A stretch of DNA of 64,000 nucleotides from Pseudomonas libanensis. GTDB lineage: Bacteria > Pseudomonadota > Gammaproteobacteria > Pseudomonadales > Pseudomonadaceae. Position 1 is the first letter of the stretch. Every line of letters starts with the position of its first letter. The notes below the pieces were generated by a model that saw nothing but the letters and a program-made list of their open reading frames with translations, was not told where the DNA came from and did no database searches. The position numbers and the translations under genes were made by a program. This document shows, in pieces, positions 25,282 to 33,648 of this stretch. The DNA is taken from positions 1 through 64,000 of the forward strand of contig NZ_JYLH01000013.1 in NCBI RefSeq assembly GCF_001439685.1. The letters run 5' to 3'.

Positions 25282-25368
25282 ATGGGAGGGGGCTTGCCCC
25301 CGATAGCAGTACATCAGATACACATTTGCTGACTGATACACCGCTATCGGGAGCAAGCCCCCTCCCAC
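25282..25368. repeat. REPIN between aotP and argR
   Basis: An inverted pair of the GGGAGGGGGCTTGCCCCCGATAG type, 87 bp. The left arm begins ATGGGAG rather than GTGGGAG, and the right arm has GGGAGCAAGC, so the arms have drifted slightly. It lies in the aot-argR transcript. Confidence 0.9.
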
Positions 25369-25399
25369 ATAAGGCACCAGCAATTTCAGCCGGGAATGA

Positions 25400-26164
25400 C
25401 TATTTCAAGCTGCCTGAGAGAAATTGCTGAAGGCGCACAGACTGCGGGTTCACCAGCACTTCCCGCGGGTTGCCGCGCTCTTCAACAATGCCTTTATGCA
25501 AGAACACCAACTGGTTCGACACTTCACGGGCAAAGCCCATTTCGTGGGTGACGACCACCATGGTGCGGCCTTCCTGGGCCAGGTCCTGCATGACTTTGAG
25601 CACTTCGCCCACCAACTCGGGGTCCAGCGCCGAAGTAGGTTCGTCGAACAGCATCACCTCAGGTTCCATCGCCAGGGCACGGGCAATCGCCACGCGCTGC
25701 TGCTCGCCGCCGGACATATGCCCAGGGAACGCATCCTTGCGATGGCCCACACCGACCTTCGCCAGGTAGTGTTCGGCCTTCTCGCGGGCGTCTTTCTTCG
25801 ACATGCCCAGCACGTGCACCGGCGCTTCCATCACGTTTTCAAGCGCGGTCATGTGCGACCACAGGTTGAAATGCTGGAACACCATGGACAGGCGCGAACG
25901 CATGCGCTGCAGTTGCTTGGGGTCGGCCGCCTTCATCGCGCCGTCCTTATTGGCCACCAGTTTCAGCTCTTCGTTATTGAGCAGAATCTTGCCGGCATGG
26001 GGCTGCTCCAGCAGGTTGATGCAGCGCAAAAAGGTACTTTTGCCCGAGCCACTGGAGCCGATGATGCTGATCACATCACCGGCCGCGGCGGCCAGGGACA
26101 CTCCTTTGAGCACTTCATGACTGCCATAGCGTTTATGCAGGTCTTGGACTTCAAGTTTGTACAT
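25400..26164 (-). CDS. aotP: Arginine/ornithine ABC transporter ATP-binding protein AotP
   Basis: A 254-residue ATPase of the polar amino acid importer family. Walker A GSSGSGKSTF, Q-loop FQHFNLW, signature MSGGEQQRV, Walker B EVMLFDEPTSAL and switch VVTHEMG are all intact. It energises the AotQM permease for arginine and ornithine uptake. ATG 26164 (MYKLEVQDLHKRYG) is chosen; the five upstream codons lack a ribosome site. It follows aotO by 27 bp. Confidence 0.96.
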   Translation of the reverse strand: MYKLEVQDLHKRYGSHEVLKGVSLAAAAGDVISIIGSSGSGKSTFLRCINLLEQPHAGKILLNNEELKLVANKDGAMKAADPKQLQRMRSRLSMVFQHFNLWSHMTALENVMEAPVHVLGMSKKDAREKAEHYLAKVGVGHRKDAFPGHMSGGEQQRVAIARALAMEPEVMLFDEPTSALDPELVGEVLKVMQDLAQEGRTMVVVTHEMGFAREVSNQLVFLHKGIVEERGNPREVLVNPQSVRLQQFLSGSLK

Positions 26165-26191
26165 GCGGTCGGTTCTCACAAAAACAGGTGG

Positions 26192-27304
26192 TCAGTCGTT
26201 GAGCAAGCGCCCGTGACGCAGCGCTTCGCGCCCCGCCACCTTGGCCAGCCAGAAACCCGCTTGGGCATAACGCAGCCGTTCAACGGCAAACAATACCCCT
26301 GAGGTACCCGCGCAAATGATGCTGACGCGGTCTTCCAAGGGGTCAATCACTTCAAAAATCGGCTCGCCGCTTTCCACCCAGTCACCGGCCTTACGCAGGT
26401 AGCTGATCACCCCGGCGTGGGGTGCAAAGAGCAATTCGGTGCCTTCGAAGGGCACGCCTTCACAGGGTTCGTATTGCGGCGCAGGCCACTCTCCCTTGAT
26501 CAGCCCCTGTTCGGCGAGAAACGCCAGGATGCCTTCGGCGTGGAAGATGGCTTCATCGCGGCCGGTGTCGGCCTGGCCGCCCAGTTCCAGGGTCGTGGCC
26601 AGGCACGCCAACGGAATCTGTGCCTCGGGGAACGCCCGGGACAAACGCAGCCAAGGCAGCGAGCACGCCTCATCAAACGAGCTGCCACCGGAATCTTCCG
26701 CCAGCAGGCCGACCTTTACATTCAAATGCGCCGACAACGAGCGCCACTGCGGCCAGTGCTGGGGCAGCGCGTACATGTGCAGCGCGGCTTCGGCATCGCA
26801 ATGCAGGTCGAGCACTATGTCAGCGGTACAGGCGTGACTGAGCAGGATGCGCTGCATGCCCTGCAACTGGCTGCTCGGCTCGGGCAAGGCGCTGAGCGTA
26901 TCGCTCATGGCCTGGCGGATCATGCGTACGTTGGCGTGGGGGTCGTCACCCAGTTTGCCTTGCAGCAACTCGGCCACCGGCTCGCTCAGCTCGACAAAAT
27001 CGCGATTGAAATTCTTACCGCTGCCGACTTCGAAACGCCCTTGGTGGCTGCCCTGCAACAACTGGCCGAGGCCCATCGGGTTGGCGACCGGCACCAACTC
27101 GATTACGCCGTTGAGGGCGCCTTGCTGTTCCAGCTCCACAAGGCGCTTTTTCAGCTCCCAGGCGGCACGCATGCCCGGCAACTCATCGGCGTGCAGGCTG
27201 GCCTGGATATAGGCCTTGCGCTCGCCGCTGCCGAAGCGGAACACGCTCAACTGGCGTTCGCAGCCCAGGTGGCCCCAGGGCAACAGATGATCGATACGTT
27301 CCAT
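26192..27304 (-). CDS. aotO: AotO, succinylglutamate desuccinylase/aspartoacylase-family protein
   Basis: A 370-residue M14-type metallohydrolase encoded inside the transporter operon. Zinc ligands are visible in SLHADELPG (His, Glu) and DLHCDAEAA (His). The C-terminal part (FAPHAGVISYLRKAGDWVESGEPI) resembles a biotinyl-lipoyl-like barrel seen in this family. In P. aeruginosa aotO is part of the aot operon but not needed for transport, and its substrate is not established. One base separates its start from the aotM stop, so it is tightly coupled. Confidence 0.93.
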   Translation of the reverse strand: MERIDHLLPWGHLGCERQLSVFRFGSGERKAYIQASLHADELPGMRAAWELKKRLVELEQQGALNGVIELVPVANPMGLGQLLQGSHQGRFEVGSGKNFNRDFVELSEPVAELLQGKLGDDPHANVRMIRQAMSDTLSALPEPSSQLQGMQRILLSHACTADIVLDLHCDAEAALHMYALPQHWPQWRSLSAHLNVKVGLLAEDSGGSSFDEACSLPWLRLSRAFPEAQIPLACLATTLELGGQADTGRDEAIFHAEGILAFLAEQGLIKGEWPAPQYEPCEGVPFEGTELLFAPHAGVISYLRKAGDWVESGEPIFEVIDPLEDRVSIICAGTSGVLFAVERLRYAQAGFWLAKVAGREALRHGRLLND

Positions 27305-27305
27305 A

Positions 27306-28004
27306 TCAGTGCTTCCGTGGAGCCAGGTAGCTCAGCCAGCGGCGCTCGGCCAACTTGAACAGGCGCACCAGGATAAAGGTCAGGCACAGGTAGAACACAC
27401 CAGCGGTGATATAGGCTTCGAACGGCAGGTAGTACTGCGCGTTCACCGTGCGCGCGGCACCGGTGATGTCGATCAAGGTCACGATGGAGGCCAGGCTGGT
27501 GGTCTGCAGCATCATGATCACTTCGTTGCTGTACTGCGGCAGCGCGCGGCGCAGGGCCGACGGCAGCAGGATGCGGCGGTACAGCTTATAGCGCGACATG
27601 CCCATGGCCTTGGCCGCTTCGATCTCACCGTTAGGCGTGGCCTTGAGACTGCCGGCAATGATCTCGGCAGTGTAGGCGCTGGTGTTGATCGCGAACGCCA
27701 GGCACGCACAGAACGTGGCGCTGGACAGCAGCGGCCACAGGAAGCTTTCGCGCACCACTTCGAACTGGGCCAGGCCGTAGTAGATCAAGAACAGCTGCAC
27801 CAGCATCGGCGTGCCGCGGATCACATAGGTGTAGAGCCAGGCCACGCCGTTGACGATCGGCTGCTTGGACACCCGCATCAAGCCCAGGGGCAAGGCCGCG
27901 AGCAAACCGAAGAACAGCGAGATGGCGAGCAGTTTCAGGGTGGTCAGCAAACCGCCAAGGTACAGCGGCATGGCCTCCCAGATGACGTTGTAGTCGAAGA
28001 TCAT
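27306..28004 (-). CDS. aotM: Arginine/ornithine ABC permease AotM
   Basis: A 232-residue inner-membrane permease with about five helices and the EAA loop (EIEAAKAMGMSRYKLYRRILLP). It forms a heterodimer with AotQ. Its ATG overlaps the aotQ stop by four bases (ATGA), showing translational coupling. Typical HisQM-family sequence. Confidence 0.95.
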   Translation of the reverse strand: MIFDYNVIWEAMPLYLGGLLTTLKLLAISLFFGLLAALPLGLMRVSKQPIVNGVAWLYTYVIRGTPMLVQLFLIYYGLAQFEVVRESFLWPLLSSATFCACLAFAINTSAYTAEIIAGSLKATPNGEIEAAKAMGMSRYKLYRRILLPSALRRALPQYSNEVIMMLQTTSLASIVTLIDITGAARTVNAQYYLPFEAYITAGVFYLCLTFILVRLFKLAERRWLSYLAPRKH

Positions 28005-28690
28005 AGATCAGCCGCCCTTACGCCTACCGAGTAGCGCTTCTCAAGATGACGCAAGGCCAGCAACGACACGCTGGTGATCACCAGGTACATCGCCGCCACT
28101 GCGAGGAAGAAGGTAAAAGGCTCGCGGGTGGCATCGGCCGCCTGCTTGGCCTTGAACATCATGTCTTGCAGGCCCACCACCGAAATCAGCGCGGTGGCCT
28201 TGGTGAGTACCAGCCAGTTGTTGGTAAACCCGGGGATTGCCAGCCGAATCATCTGCGGCACCATCACCCGGAAGAACACCTGGAAACTGCTCATGCCATA
28301 CGCAAGGCCTGCCTCGGCCTGGCCTTTGGGAATGGCCATGAAGGCGCCGCGGAAGGTTTCCGAGAGGTAGGCGCCGAAGATGAAACCCAGGGTGCCGATA
28401 CCGGCCGCCAAGGGGTTCAAGTCGATATAGTCGTCGTAGCCGAGCATCGGCGCAACGCGGTTAAGCAAGTCCTGGCCGCCATAGAAAATCAACAGGATCA
28501 GCACCAGGTCGGGGATCCCGCGGATCACCGTGGAGTACAAGTCGCCCAGCCAGGCCAACCAGCGCACCGGCGACAGGCGCAACGCGACCCCGATCAGACC
28601 CAGAACAATGGCCAAGGCCATGGACGACAAGGCGAGCTGAAGCGTCAACCATGCGCCATCGAGGATGACGGCCCCGTAGCCTTTCAACAT
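28001..28690 (-). CDS. aotQ: Arginine/ornithine ABC permease AotQ
   Basis: A 229-residue HisQM-family permease with five predicted helices and an EAA-type loop (GQAEAGLAYGMSSFQVFFRVMVP). It is the partner of AotM for basic amino acid import. It begins 91 bp after the aotJ stop. Confidence 0.95.
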   Translation of the reverse strand: MLKGYGAVILDGAWLTLQLALSSMALAIVLGLIGVALRLSPVRWLAWLGDLYSTVIRGIPDLVLILLIFYGGQDLLNRVAPMLGYDDYIDLNPLAAGIGTLGFIFGAYLSETFRGAFMAIPKGQAEAGLAYGMSSFQVFFRVMVPQMIRLAIPGFTNNWLVLTKATALISVVGLQDMMFKAKQAADATREPFTFFLAVAAMYLVITSVSLLALRHLEKRYSVGVRAADL

Positions 28691-28781
28691 GATTCAGGTC
28701 CTCGAAAAGGGGGATGAAAAAATGGCGCAAACCGCAGGAATTCTGGTGCTTGCGCCATTCTGGACAGACAGCCGCGAGTCC

Positions 28782-29567
28782 TTACTTGGTTTCCGGGCCG
28801 TAGATATCGAAGTTGAAGTATTTGTCCTGGATGGCCTTGTACTTGCCGTTGGCGCGAATCGCGGCAATGGCAGCGTTGATGCGCTCCAGGTTTTCCTTGT
28901 CACCCTTGCGAACCGCGATGCCGATGCCGTCGCCGAAGTATTTGGCGTCGGTGAAGGACGGGCCGGTGAACCCGTAGCCTTTACCGGCTGGGGTATCGAG
29001 GAAACCTTCCTGCAGCAGGGTGGCATCGGCCACGGTACCGTCAAGGCGACCGGCTTCCACATCCAGATAGATCTCGTTCTGCGAGCTGTAAGGCACGACC
29101 GTGGCGCCTTTAGGGGCCAGGACTTCCTTGGCGAAACGGTCGTGGATCGAACCACGCTGCACGCCGATCTTCTTGCCCTTCAATTCATCCAGGCTTTCAG
29201 TGACGGCAGTGCCTTCCTTCATCACCAGACGCGCAGGGGTCAGGTAGTAGCGGTTGGTGAAGTCCACGGATTTCTTGCGGTCTTCGGTGATGGACATGGA
29301 CGACAGGATCGCGTCGATCTTGCGCACTTTCAGCGCCGGGATCAGGCCATCGAATTCCTGTTCGACCCAGGTGCACTTGACCTTCATCTCTTCGCACAGG
29401 GCGTTGCCGATGTCGTAGTCAAAACCGACGATGCTGCCATCCGGCGCCTTCGAGGCAAACGGAGGGTAAGCCGCTTCGATACCAATTTTCAGTGGCTTGC
29501 CTTCGGCGAAAGCCTGCATGGACAGCACGGACAGCGCCAGGGCGCCCAACAGCACGAGTTTCTTCAT
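28782..29567 (-). CDS. aotJ: Periplasmic arginine/ornithine-binding protein AotJ
   Basis: A 261-residue solute-binding protein. The signal peptide is MKKLVLLGALALSVLSMQAFA, followed by the SBP_bac_3 fold (LKIGIEAAYPPFASKAPDGS, DYDIGNALCEEM, DAILSSMSITEDR). It has a Cys pair typical of the lysine-arginine-ornithine group. ATG 29567 is chosen because it gives a clean signal peptide. It is the first gene of aotJQMOP-argR; an ArgR-type site and a -10 TAGAAT lie upstream. Confidence 0.95.
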   Translation of the reverse strand: MKKLVLLGALALSVLSMQAFAEGKPLKIGIEAAYPPFASKAPDGSIVGFDYDIGNALCEEMKVKCTWVEQEFDGLIPALKVRKIDAILSSMSITEDRKKSVDFTNRYYLTPARLVMKEGTAVTESLDELKGKKIGVQRGSIHDRFAKEVLAPKGATVVPYSSQNEIYLDVEAGRLDGTVADATLLQEGFLDTPAGKGYGFTGPSFTDAKYFGDGIGIAVRKGDKENLERINAAIAAIRANGKYKAIQDKYFNFDIYGPETK

Positions 29568-29696
29568 CTTGGGACTCCATCGGTATGGGGCAAAACAGCA
29601 GTATGAGCCATGGCCCACGATGCGGCGAAGGTGTAACCGAATAGCGGTGCTGCGTCCTGCTCGGGCAACACCTGCGACGACGAGCGAGTGATCGGC

Positions 29697-29739
29697 ATTC
29701 TAACGACAGCCCGGAAGCCGATATTTCCTCAATGCGACA
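29697..29739 (-). promoter_or_regulatory. aotJ promoter -10 and ArgR site
   Basis: Minus-strand TAGAAT (29697-29702) is preceded by TGTCGC-N8-AA (29724-29739), the ArgR motif also found twice upstream of aruC. The site overlaps the expected -35 zone, which fits ArgR acting as activator near the polymerase. Confidence 0.55.
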
Positions 29740-30089
29740 ACAATTTACAGAAGCACTGAGAAAGCGGTTCCAGCACATTGACAGCCTCTGGATTTTGTGC
29801 AGAGACAAAAGATATTAAACCCATTGGTGCTGCAAATTGCGGGCCTATTATTCGCAAACCCTTCTGGCACGGCAAGTGTGGCGTTTAATCTTATTTATCA
29901 GGGTGTCTAAAACACGGTTTTTAGGAGCGCAGGCGTGGTGCAATGCCTCAGGTTTGGGCGGAGGGTTACACATTTGCGCTTGGCGGTAACATTCTGAAAC
30001 GTCCTACAGGAAAAACCGATATTTATTGGCTTAGTGGTTATGAGGTCTGCCATGCCACCTACGAGTCTCGACACGGAATGCATTCAAAT
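29740..30089. other. Intergenic between aotJ and acs
   Basis: No believable gene, structured RNA or further regulatory element was recognised in these 350 bases. Confidence 0.5.
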
Positions 30090-30104
30090 GTGGGAGGGGG
30101 CTTG
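30090..30104 (+). repeat. Truncated REP half
   Basis: GTGGGAGGGGGCTTG is the first 15 bases of the common REP of this genome, cut off immediately before the acs terminator hairpin. Confidence 0.75.
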
Positions 30105-30106
30105 AA

Positions 30107-30142
30107 GAAAAAAGCCCCATCCGGCTCACACCGAATGGGGCT
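30107..30142 (-). terminator. Terminator of acs
   Basis: A perfect 12-bp stem (30113-30124 with 30131-30142) and 6-nt loop. On the minus strand it is followed by a T-run (A30107-30112). It begins 20 bases after the acs stop. Confidence 0.9.
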
Positions 30143-30161
30143 GTGTCCCACCAACTGCGCC

Positions 30162-32117
30162 TTACGCGACGTTCATGGTCTTGTGCGTCTCAATCAAATG
30201 CGCCACCACCCCTGGGTCTGCCAGGGTAGAGATATCCCCCAACCCGTCATATTCAGCCGTGGCGATCTTGCGCAGGATGCGCCGCATGATTTTCCCCGAA
30301 CGCGTCTTCGGCAGCCCCGGCGCCCACTGGATCACATCCGGCGAAGCAATCGGGCCGATTTCCTTGCGCACCCAGTTCTTCAGTTCCAGGCGCAACTGCT
30401 CGCTCGGTTCCTCGCCACCGATCAAGGTGACGTACACATAGATGCCCTGCCCCTTGATGTCATGCGGCACACCCACCACCGCCGCCTCGGCGACTTTCGG
30501 GTGGGCGACCATGGCGCTTTCGATCTCGGCGGTGCCCATGCGATGGCCGGACACGTTCAATACGTCATCCACACGCCCGGTGATCCAGTAGTAACCATCC
30601 TCGTCACGACGGGCACCGTCACCGGTGAAGTACATGCCACGGAAGGTCTTGAAATAGGTATCGACGAAGCGGTCGTGGTCGCCGTACAGGGTACGCGCCT
30701 GGCCCGGCCACGAATCGAGGATCACCAGGTTGCCTTCGGCGGCGCCTTCGATCAGGTTGCCCAGGTTATCCACCAACGCCGGCACCACGCCAAAGAACGG
30801 GCGTGCCGCCGAACCCGGCTTGAGCGCATGGGCGCCCGGCAGCGGGCTCATCATGTTGCCGCCGGTTTCGGTCTGCCACCAGGTGTCGACGATCGGGCAA
30901 CGGGATTGGCCGACGTTCTTGTAGTACCAGTCCCAGGCTTCCGGGTTGATGGGCTCGCCCACCGAACCCAGCAAACGCAGGCTGCTGCCATCGGCGCCTT
31001 CGCAGGCGGCAGTACCGGAGGCCATCATGGCGCGGATCGCGGTCGGCGCGGTGTAGAGGATATTGACCTTATGCTTGTCGACGATCTTCGCCACCCGGGT
31101 GATGTCCGGGTAGTTCGGCACGCCTTCGAACAACAAGGTAGTCGCGCCATTAGCCAACGGGCCATAGACGATGTAGGTGTGGCCGGTGACCCAGCCGACG
31201 TCGGCGGTGCACCAGTAGATTTCGCCTGGGCGGTAGTCGAACACACGCTCGTGGGTCAGGGCTGCATACAGCAAGTAGCCGCCGGTGGTGTGCTGTACGC
31301 CTTTAGGCTTGCCGGTTGAGCCAGAGGTATAGAGGATGAACAGCGCTTCTTCGGCGCCCATCTCTTTGGGCGCGCACACGGTGCCCGCCACTTTCATCAG
31401 GTCTTCGTACCAGATATCGCGATGCTGGTTCCACTTGATCGCACCGTTGGTGCGCTTGCACACGATGACCTTCTGGATGCTGCTGGTTTCCGGGTTGGTC
31501 AGGGCGTCGTCGACGTTGGCCTTGAGCGGAATCTTCTTACCGGCGCGAATGCCTTCGTCGGCGGTGATCACTACCTTCGACTTACAGTCGATAATGCGAC
31601 CGGCCAGGGCTTCCGGGGAGAAACCGCCAAATACCACCGAATGGATCGCACCGATGCGGGTACAGGCCAGCATGGCGACCACGGCTTCGGGGATCATCGG
31701 CATATAGATAGTCACCACGTCGCCGCGATGCACATCCTGGCCACGCAGGGCGTTGGCAAACTTGCAGACTTCTTCATGCAACTCGCGGTAGGTGATATTG
31801 CGGCTCTCGGCAGGGTCATCGCCCTCCCAGATGATCGCGATCTGATCGCCACGCTCGGCCAGATGACGATCCAGGCAATTGTAGGAAACGTTCAAGGTGC
31901 CATCGGCGAACCACTTGATGTCGACATGGTGGTCGTCGAACGAGGTCTGCTTCACCGCGGTGAAAGGCTTGACCCAGTCAAGGCGCTTGGCTTGCTCACG
32001 CCAGAAACCATCGGGGTTGACCACCGACTGCTGGTACATGGCCTTGTAGGTTGCCTCGTCGGTCAGCGTGTTGGCTGCTACTTCGGGGCGAACGGGGTAC
32101 AGGGAAGCCGCACTCAT
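30162..32117 (-). CDS. acs: Acetyl-CoA synthetase
   Basis: Activates acetate to acetyl-CoA via acetyl-AMP. It is a 651-residue ANL enzyme: YTSGSTGKPKGVQHT (A3, about 262), DTWWQTETGG (A5), YFTGDGARRDEDGYYWITGR (A7-A8) and PKTRSGKIMRR with the Lys that is reversibly acetylated by Pat-type enzymes. ATG 32117 (MSAASLYPVR) with GAGG upstream is the family start; the 67 extra codons of the longer frame are discarded. Single gene with its own terminator. Pseudomonads often carry two acs genes; this one is adjacent to the aot cluster. Confidence 0.97.
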   Translation of the reverse strand: MSAASLYPVRPEVAANTLTDEATYKAMYQQSVVNPDGFWREQAKRLDWVKPFTAVKQTSFDDHHVDIKWFADGTLNVSYNCLDRHLAERGDQIAIIWEGDDPAESRNITYRELHEEVCKFANALRGQDVHRGDVVTIYMPMIPEAVVAMLACTRIGAIHSVVFGGFSPEALAGRIIDCKSKVVITADEGIRAGKKIPLKANVDDALTNPETSSIQKVIVCKRTNGAIKWNQHRDIWYEDLMKVAGTVCAPKEMGAEEALFILYTSGSTGKPKGVQHTTGGYLLYAALTHERVFDYRPGEIYWCTADVGWVTGHTYIVYGPLANGATTLLFEGVPNYPDITRVAKIVDKHKVNILYTAPTAIRAMMASGTAACEGADGSSLRLLGSVGEPINPEAWDWYYKNVGQSRCPIVDTWWQTETGGNMMSPLPGAHALKPGSAARPFFGVVPALVDNLGNLIEGAAEGNLVILDSWPGQARTLYGDHDRFVDTYFKTFRGMYFTGDGARRDEDGYYWITGRVDDVLNVSGHRMGTAEIESAMVAHPKVAEAAVVGVPHDIKGQGIYVYVTLIGGEEPSEQLRLELKNWVRKEIGPIASPDVIQWAPGLPKTRSGKIMRRILRKIATAEYDGLGDISTLADPGVVAHLIETHKTMNVA

Positions 32118-32514
32118 CTTTCTTACCTCGGTGACATAGTTGTTGTTGTATGGCCCCTGTTGTAGCCGGGGTGGGCCTATAGAACCATTCGACGATGGTA
32201 GTAACAAGACCCTACAAATTGCCCCCCTATGCCGGCTTACCGCTCTGGCCCGCGACCTGTGGCGCTTTGCGGGTGACTGAAAAAACTTTGATCGACGGAT
32301 TGTTACAAAAACCGCCAAAGGTGTTTATCAAAAGCACGGGTATATGAATATAACGCGCAGGCTTAGAATCACTTCCGCCAACCAAGGCACTGTGATTAAC
32401 AACGTAACAGCCCCCACGAAGGCACGTTAATCCGAACTTCCCAACTTTTAAGTTACACACGCGGCCTCACAAGGGCCCCGTGACCCCTTTCGCCCTGAAG
32501 AAGGTAATGAAGAA
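32118..32514. other. Divergent upstream region of acs and the DUF2790 gene
   Basis: Holds the promoters of both genes. A plausible minus-strand -35 TTGTTA / 17 bp / TTCTAT for acs is present near 32185-32215, but it is weak. The right half is A/T-rich. No RNA gene is recognised. Confidence 0.4.
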
Positions 32515-32784
32515 ATGAAAGCTCTATTAGTTATGGCCCTCAGCAGCTTGTGCGCCACCGCCGCCCTGGCCGACGAGGCCCCGACTGAGCTGGCTGGCCA
32601 GAACGCACCGATCGTTGAGGACTACACCTATAGCACTCACTTGGATGTGGCCAAAGTATTATCCATGAGCAACATCCCGGAAGTATGCGAGGTTGTACCG
32701 GTGAAGATGGAATATGAAGATTCGCAAGGTCAGCGGCATATTCTTAATTATCACGTGATGGGTAATGGTTGCTCTAACGGGTAA
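32515..32784 (+). CDS. DUF2790 secreted protein
   Basis: An 89-residue protein with a clear signal peptide (MKALLVMALSSLCATAALA, cleavage before DEA). The body matches the DUF2790 pattern of small Pseudomonas exported proteins: YTYSTHLDVAKVLS, two cysteines (PEVCEVVPVKM and MGNGC) and MEYEDSQGQRHIL. Function unknown; members are often induced by stress or metals. The start codon is overlapped by the stop of a three-codon mini-frame (ATG-AAG-AAA-TGA at 32506), possibly a translational coupling device. A strong hairpin follows the stop. Confidence 0.85.
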   Translation: MKALLVMALSSLCATAALADEAPTELAGQNAPIVEDYTYSTHLDVAKVLSMSNIPEVCEVVPVKMEYEDSQGQRHILNYHVMGNGCSNG

Positions 32785-32809
32785 TTAGTTGGTTAGTGGT
32801 TTCTTAATC

Positions 32810-32833
32810 GCCGCAAGAAATCGTTCTTGCGGC
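32810..32833. terminator. Hairpin after the DUF2790 gene
   Basis: A perfect 10-bp stem GCCGCAAGAA/TTCTTGCGGC with an ATCG loop. There is no U-run on the plus strand, so it may be a Rho-assisted or processing hairpin. Confidence 0.5.
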
Positions 32834-32867
32834 AAAGAGCCGACCCCGACCGCGGCGTGCTTCAAAT

Positions 32868-32893
32868 GTGGGAGCTGGCTTGCCTGCGATGGC
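32868..32893 (+). repeat. Single REP sequence
   Basis: One copy of GTGGGAGCTGGCTTGCCTGC followed by GATGGC, with no inverted partner nearby. It lies where a vapC gene would be expected downstream of the vapB remnant. Confidence 0.85.
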
Positions 32894-32930
32894 GCCATCC
32901 GACGCACCAGTGCAACCTACTTCATGCACT

Positions 32931-33152
32931 CTACTCCGGCCTGAGACCTTCAATTACATCTTTCCGCTCTTGCAAGAAATTCTCATCCGCCTTGGGCAAA
33001 TCGGCCAGCGACAACCAACTGGGCCCTACTGGTCGCAATATAATCGTGTCCCCCTCGCGGATAATTTCCAGTCCCCCCCTTCGTAAGCCATATCCTTGGG
33101 CAAATGGATCGTCTGCCCCTTGTTATCCCTAATGATTGAAACAGTGCGCAAA
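32931..33152 (-). pseudogene. Frameshifted VapB-type antitoxin remnant
   Basis: Minus-strand reading gives an AbrB-like VapB antitoxin in two frames. From TTG 33152 it reads LRTVSIIRDNKGQTIHLPKD then MAYEGG. After a run of six C's (33073-33078 on plus; one base too many) the frame shifts to LEIIREGDTIILRPVGPSW followed by LSLADLPKADENFLQERKD, ending at TAG 32931. An AAGGAGG ribosome site remains 9 bases before the TTG. The usual ATG is lost, and no VapC toxin frame follows. A single-base indel in a homopolymer plus toxin loss marks it as decayed. Confidence 0.75.
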
Positions 33153-33384
33153 GCAGTCGCCCTCCTTCGTAGTTGATTGACCCAATTTAAAGGACTCCGT
33201 CATCGCGGAGCAACGCGAGTACGCATAATCTGACGACCACAAGCCGCTCAGTAAAATACCACCACCGCCCGTCAAAATTTCCTACCCCGCCAAACCCCCT
33301 GCAAACCCTCACCCCGGCCCAAATACCCGCCTTTTTGTCCGCTCACCGAGACAATCCGCCCCAACACAAACCCAATTTTTTCCC
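33153..33384. other. Intergenic between the vapB remnant and the nrdB promoter
   Basis: No gene or recognised element. C-rich on the plus strand near 33260-33360. Confidence 0.45.
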
Positions 33385-33390
33385 TATAAT
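33385..33390 (+). promoter_or_regulatory. nrdB promoter -10
   Basis: A perfect TATAAT followed by GCGCGGG. No good -35 stands 17 bases upstream. No convincing NrdR box pair was found. It implies a leader of about 250 bases before the nrdB ATG. Confidence 0.5.
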
Positions 33391-33568
33391 GCGCGGGTAA
33401 ATCGGGCCTGCAATATCCCTTTACACAGGGATGAAGAGCCAGACCTGAGACATCCCGCGCGAGCTTGCACCTAGTGCTGCGCACCTCAAGCCTCACGCAG
33501 AGCACCCGTAGCCCTATTCCGTTTAATGCGTGCGCTAGCTGCAACAAACGATTCCTTAAGATCCACCG

Positions 33569-33613
33569 CGGCCTTTGGGCCGTGTGAACACCCAACCATC
33601 CGGTTTCACACGG
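33569..33613 (+). promoter_or_regulatory. Alternative hairpins in the nrdB leader
   Basis: CGGCC/GGCCG (33569-33573 with 33578-33582) and CCGTGTGAA/TTCACACGG (33580-33588 with 33605-33613) share bases 33580-33582, so full pairing of one excludes the other. The second ends 36 bases before the nrdB start. A further hairpin ATCCC/GGGAT lies near 33415-33432. Confidence 0.4.
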
Positions 33614-33648
33614 GCACCTTTGAGCCCTCACGCAGGAGACGACACGTC

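Noticed and set aside
32827..33132. Plus-strand frames over the vapB remnant
   Set aside because: They include REP sequence and lack ribosome sites; the minus-strand antitoxin similarity explains the region.
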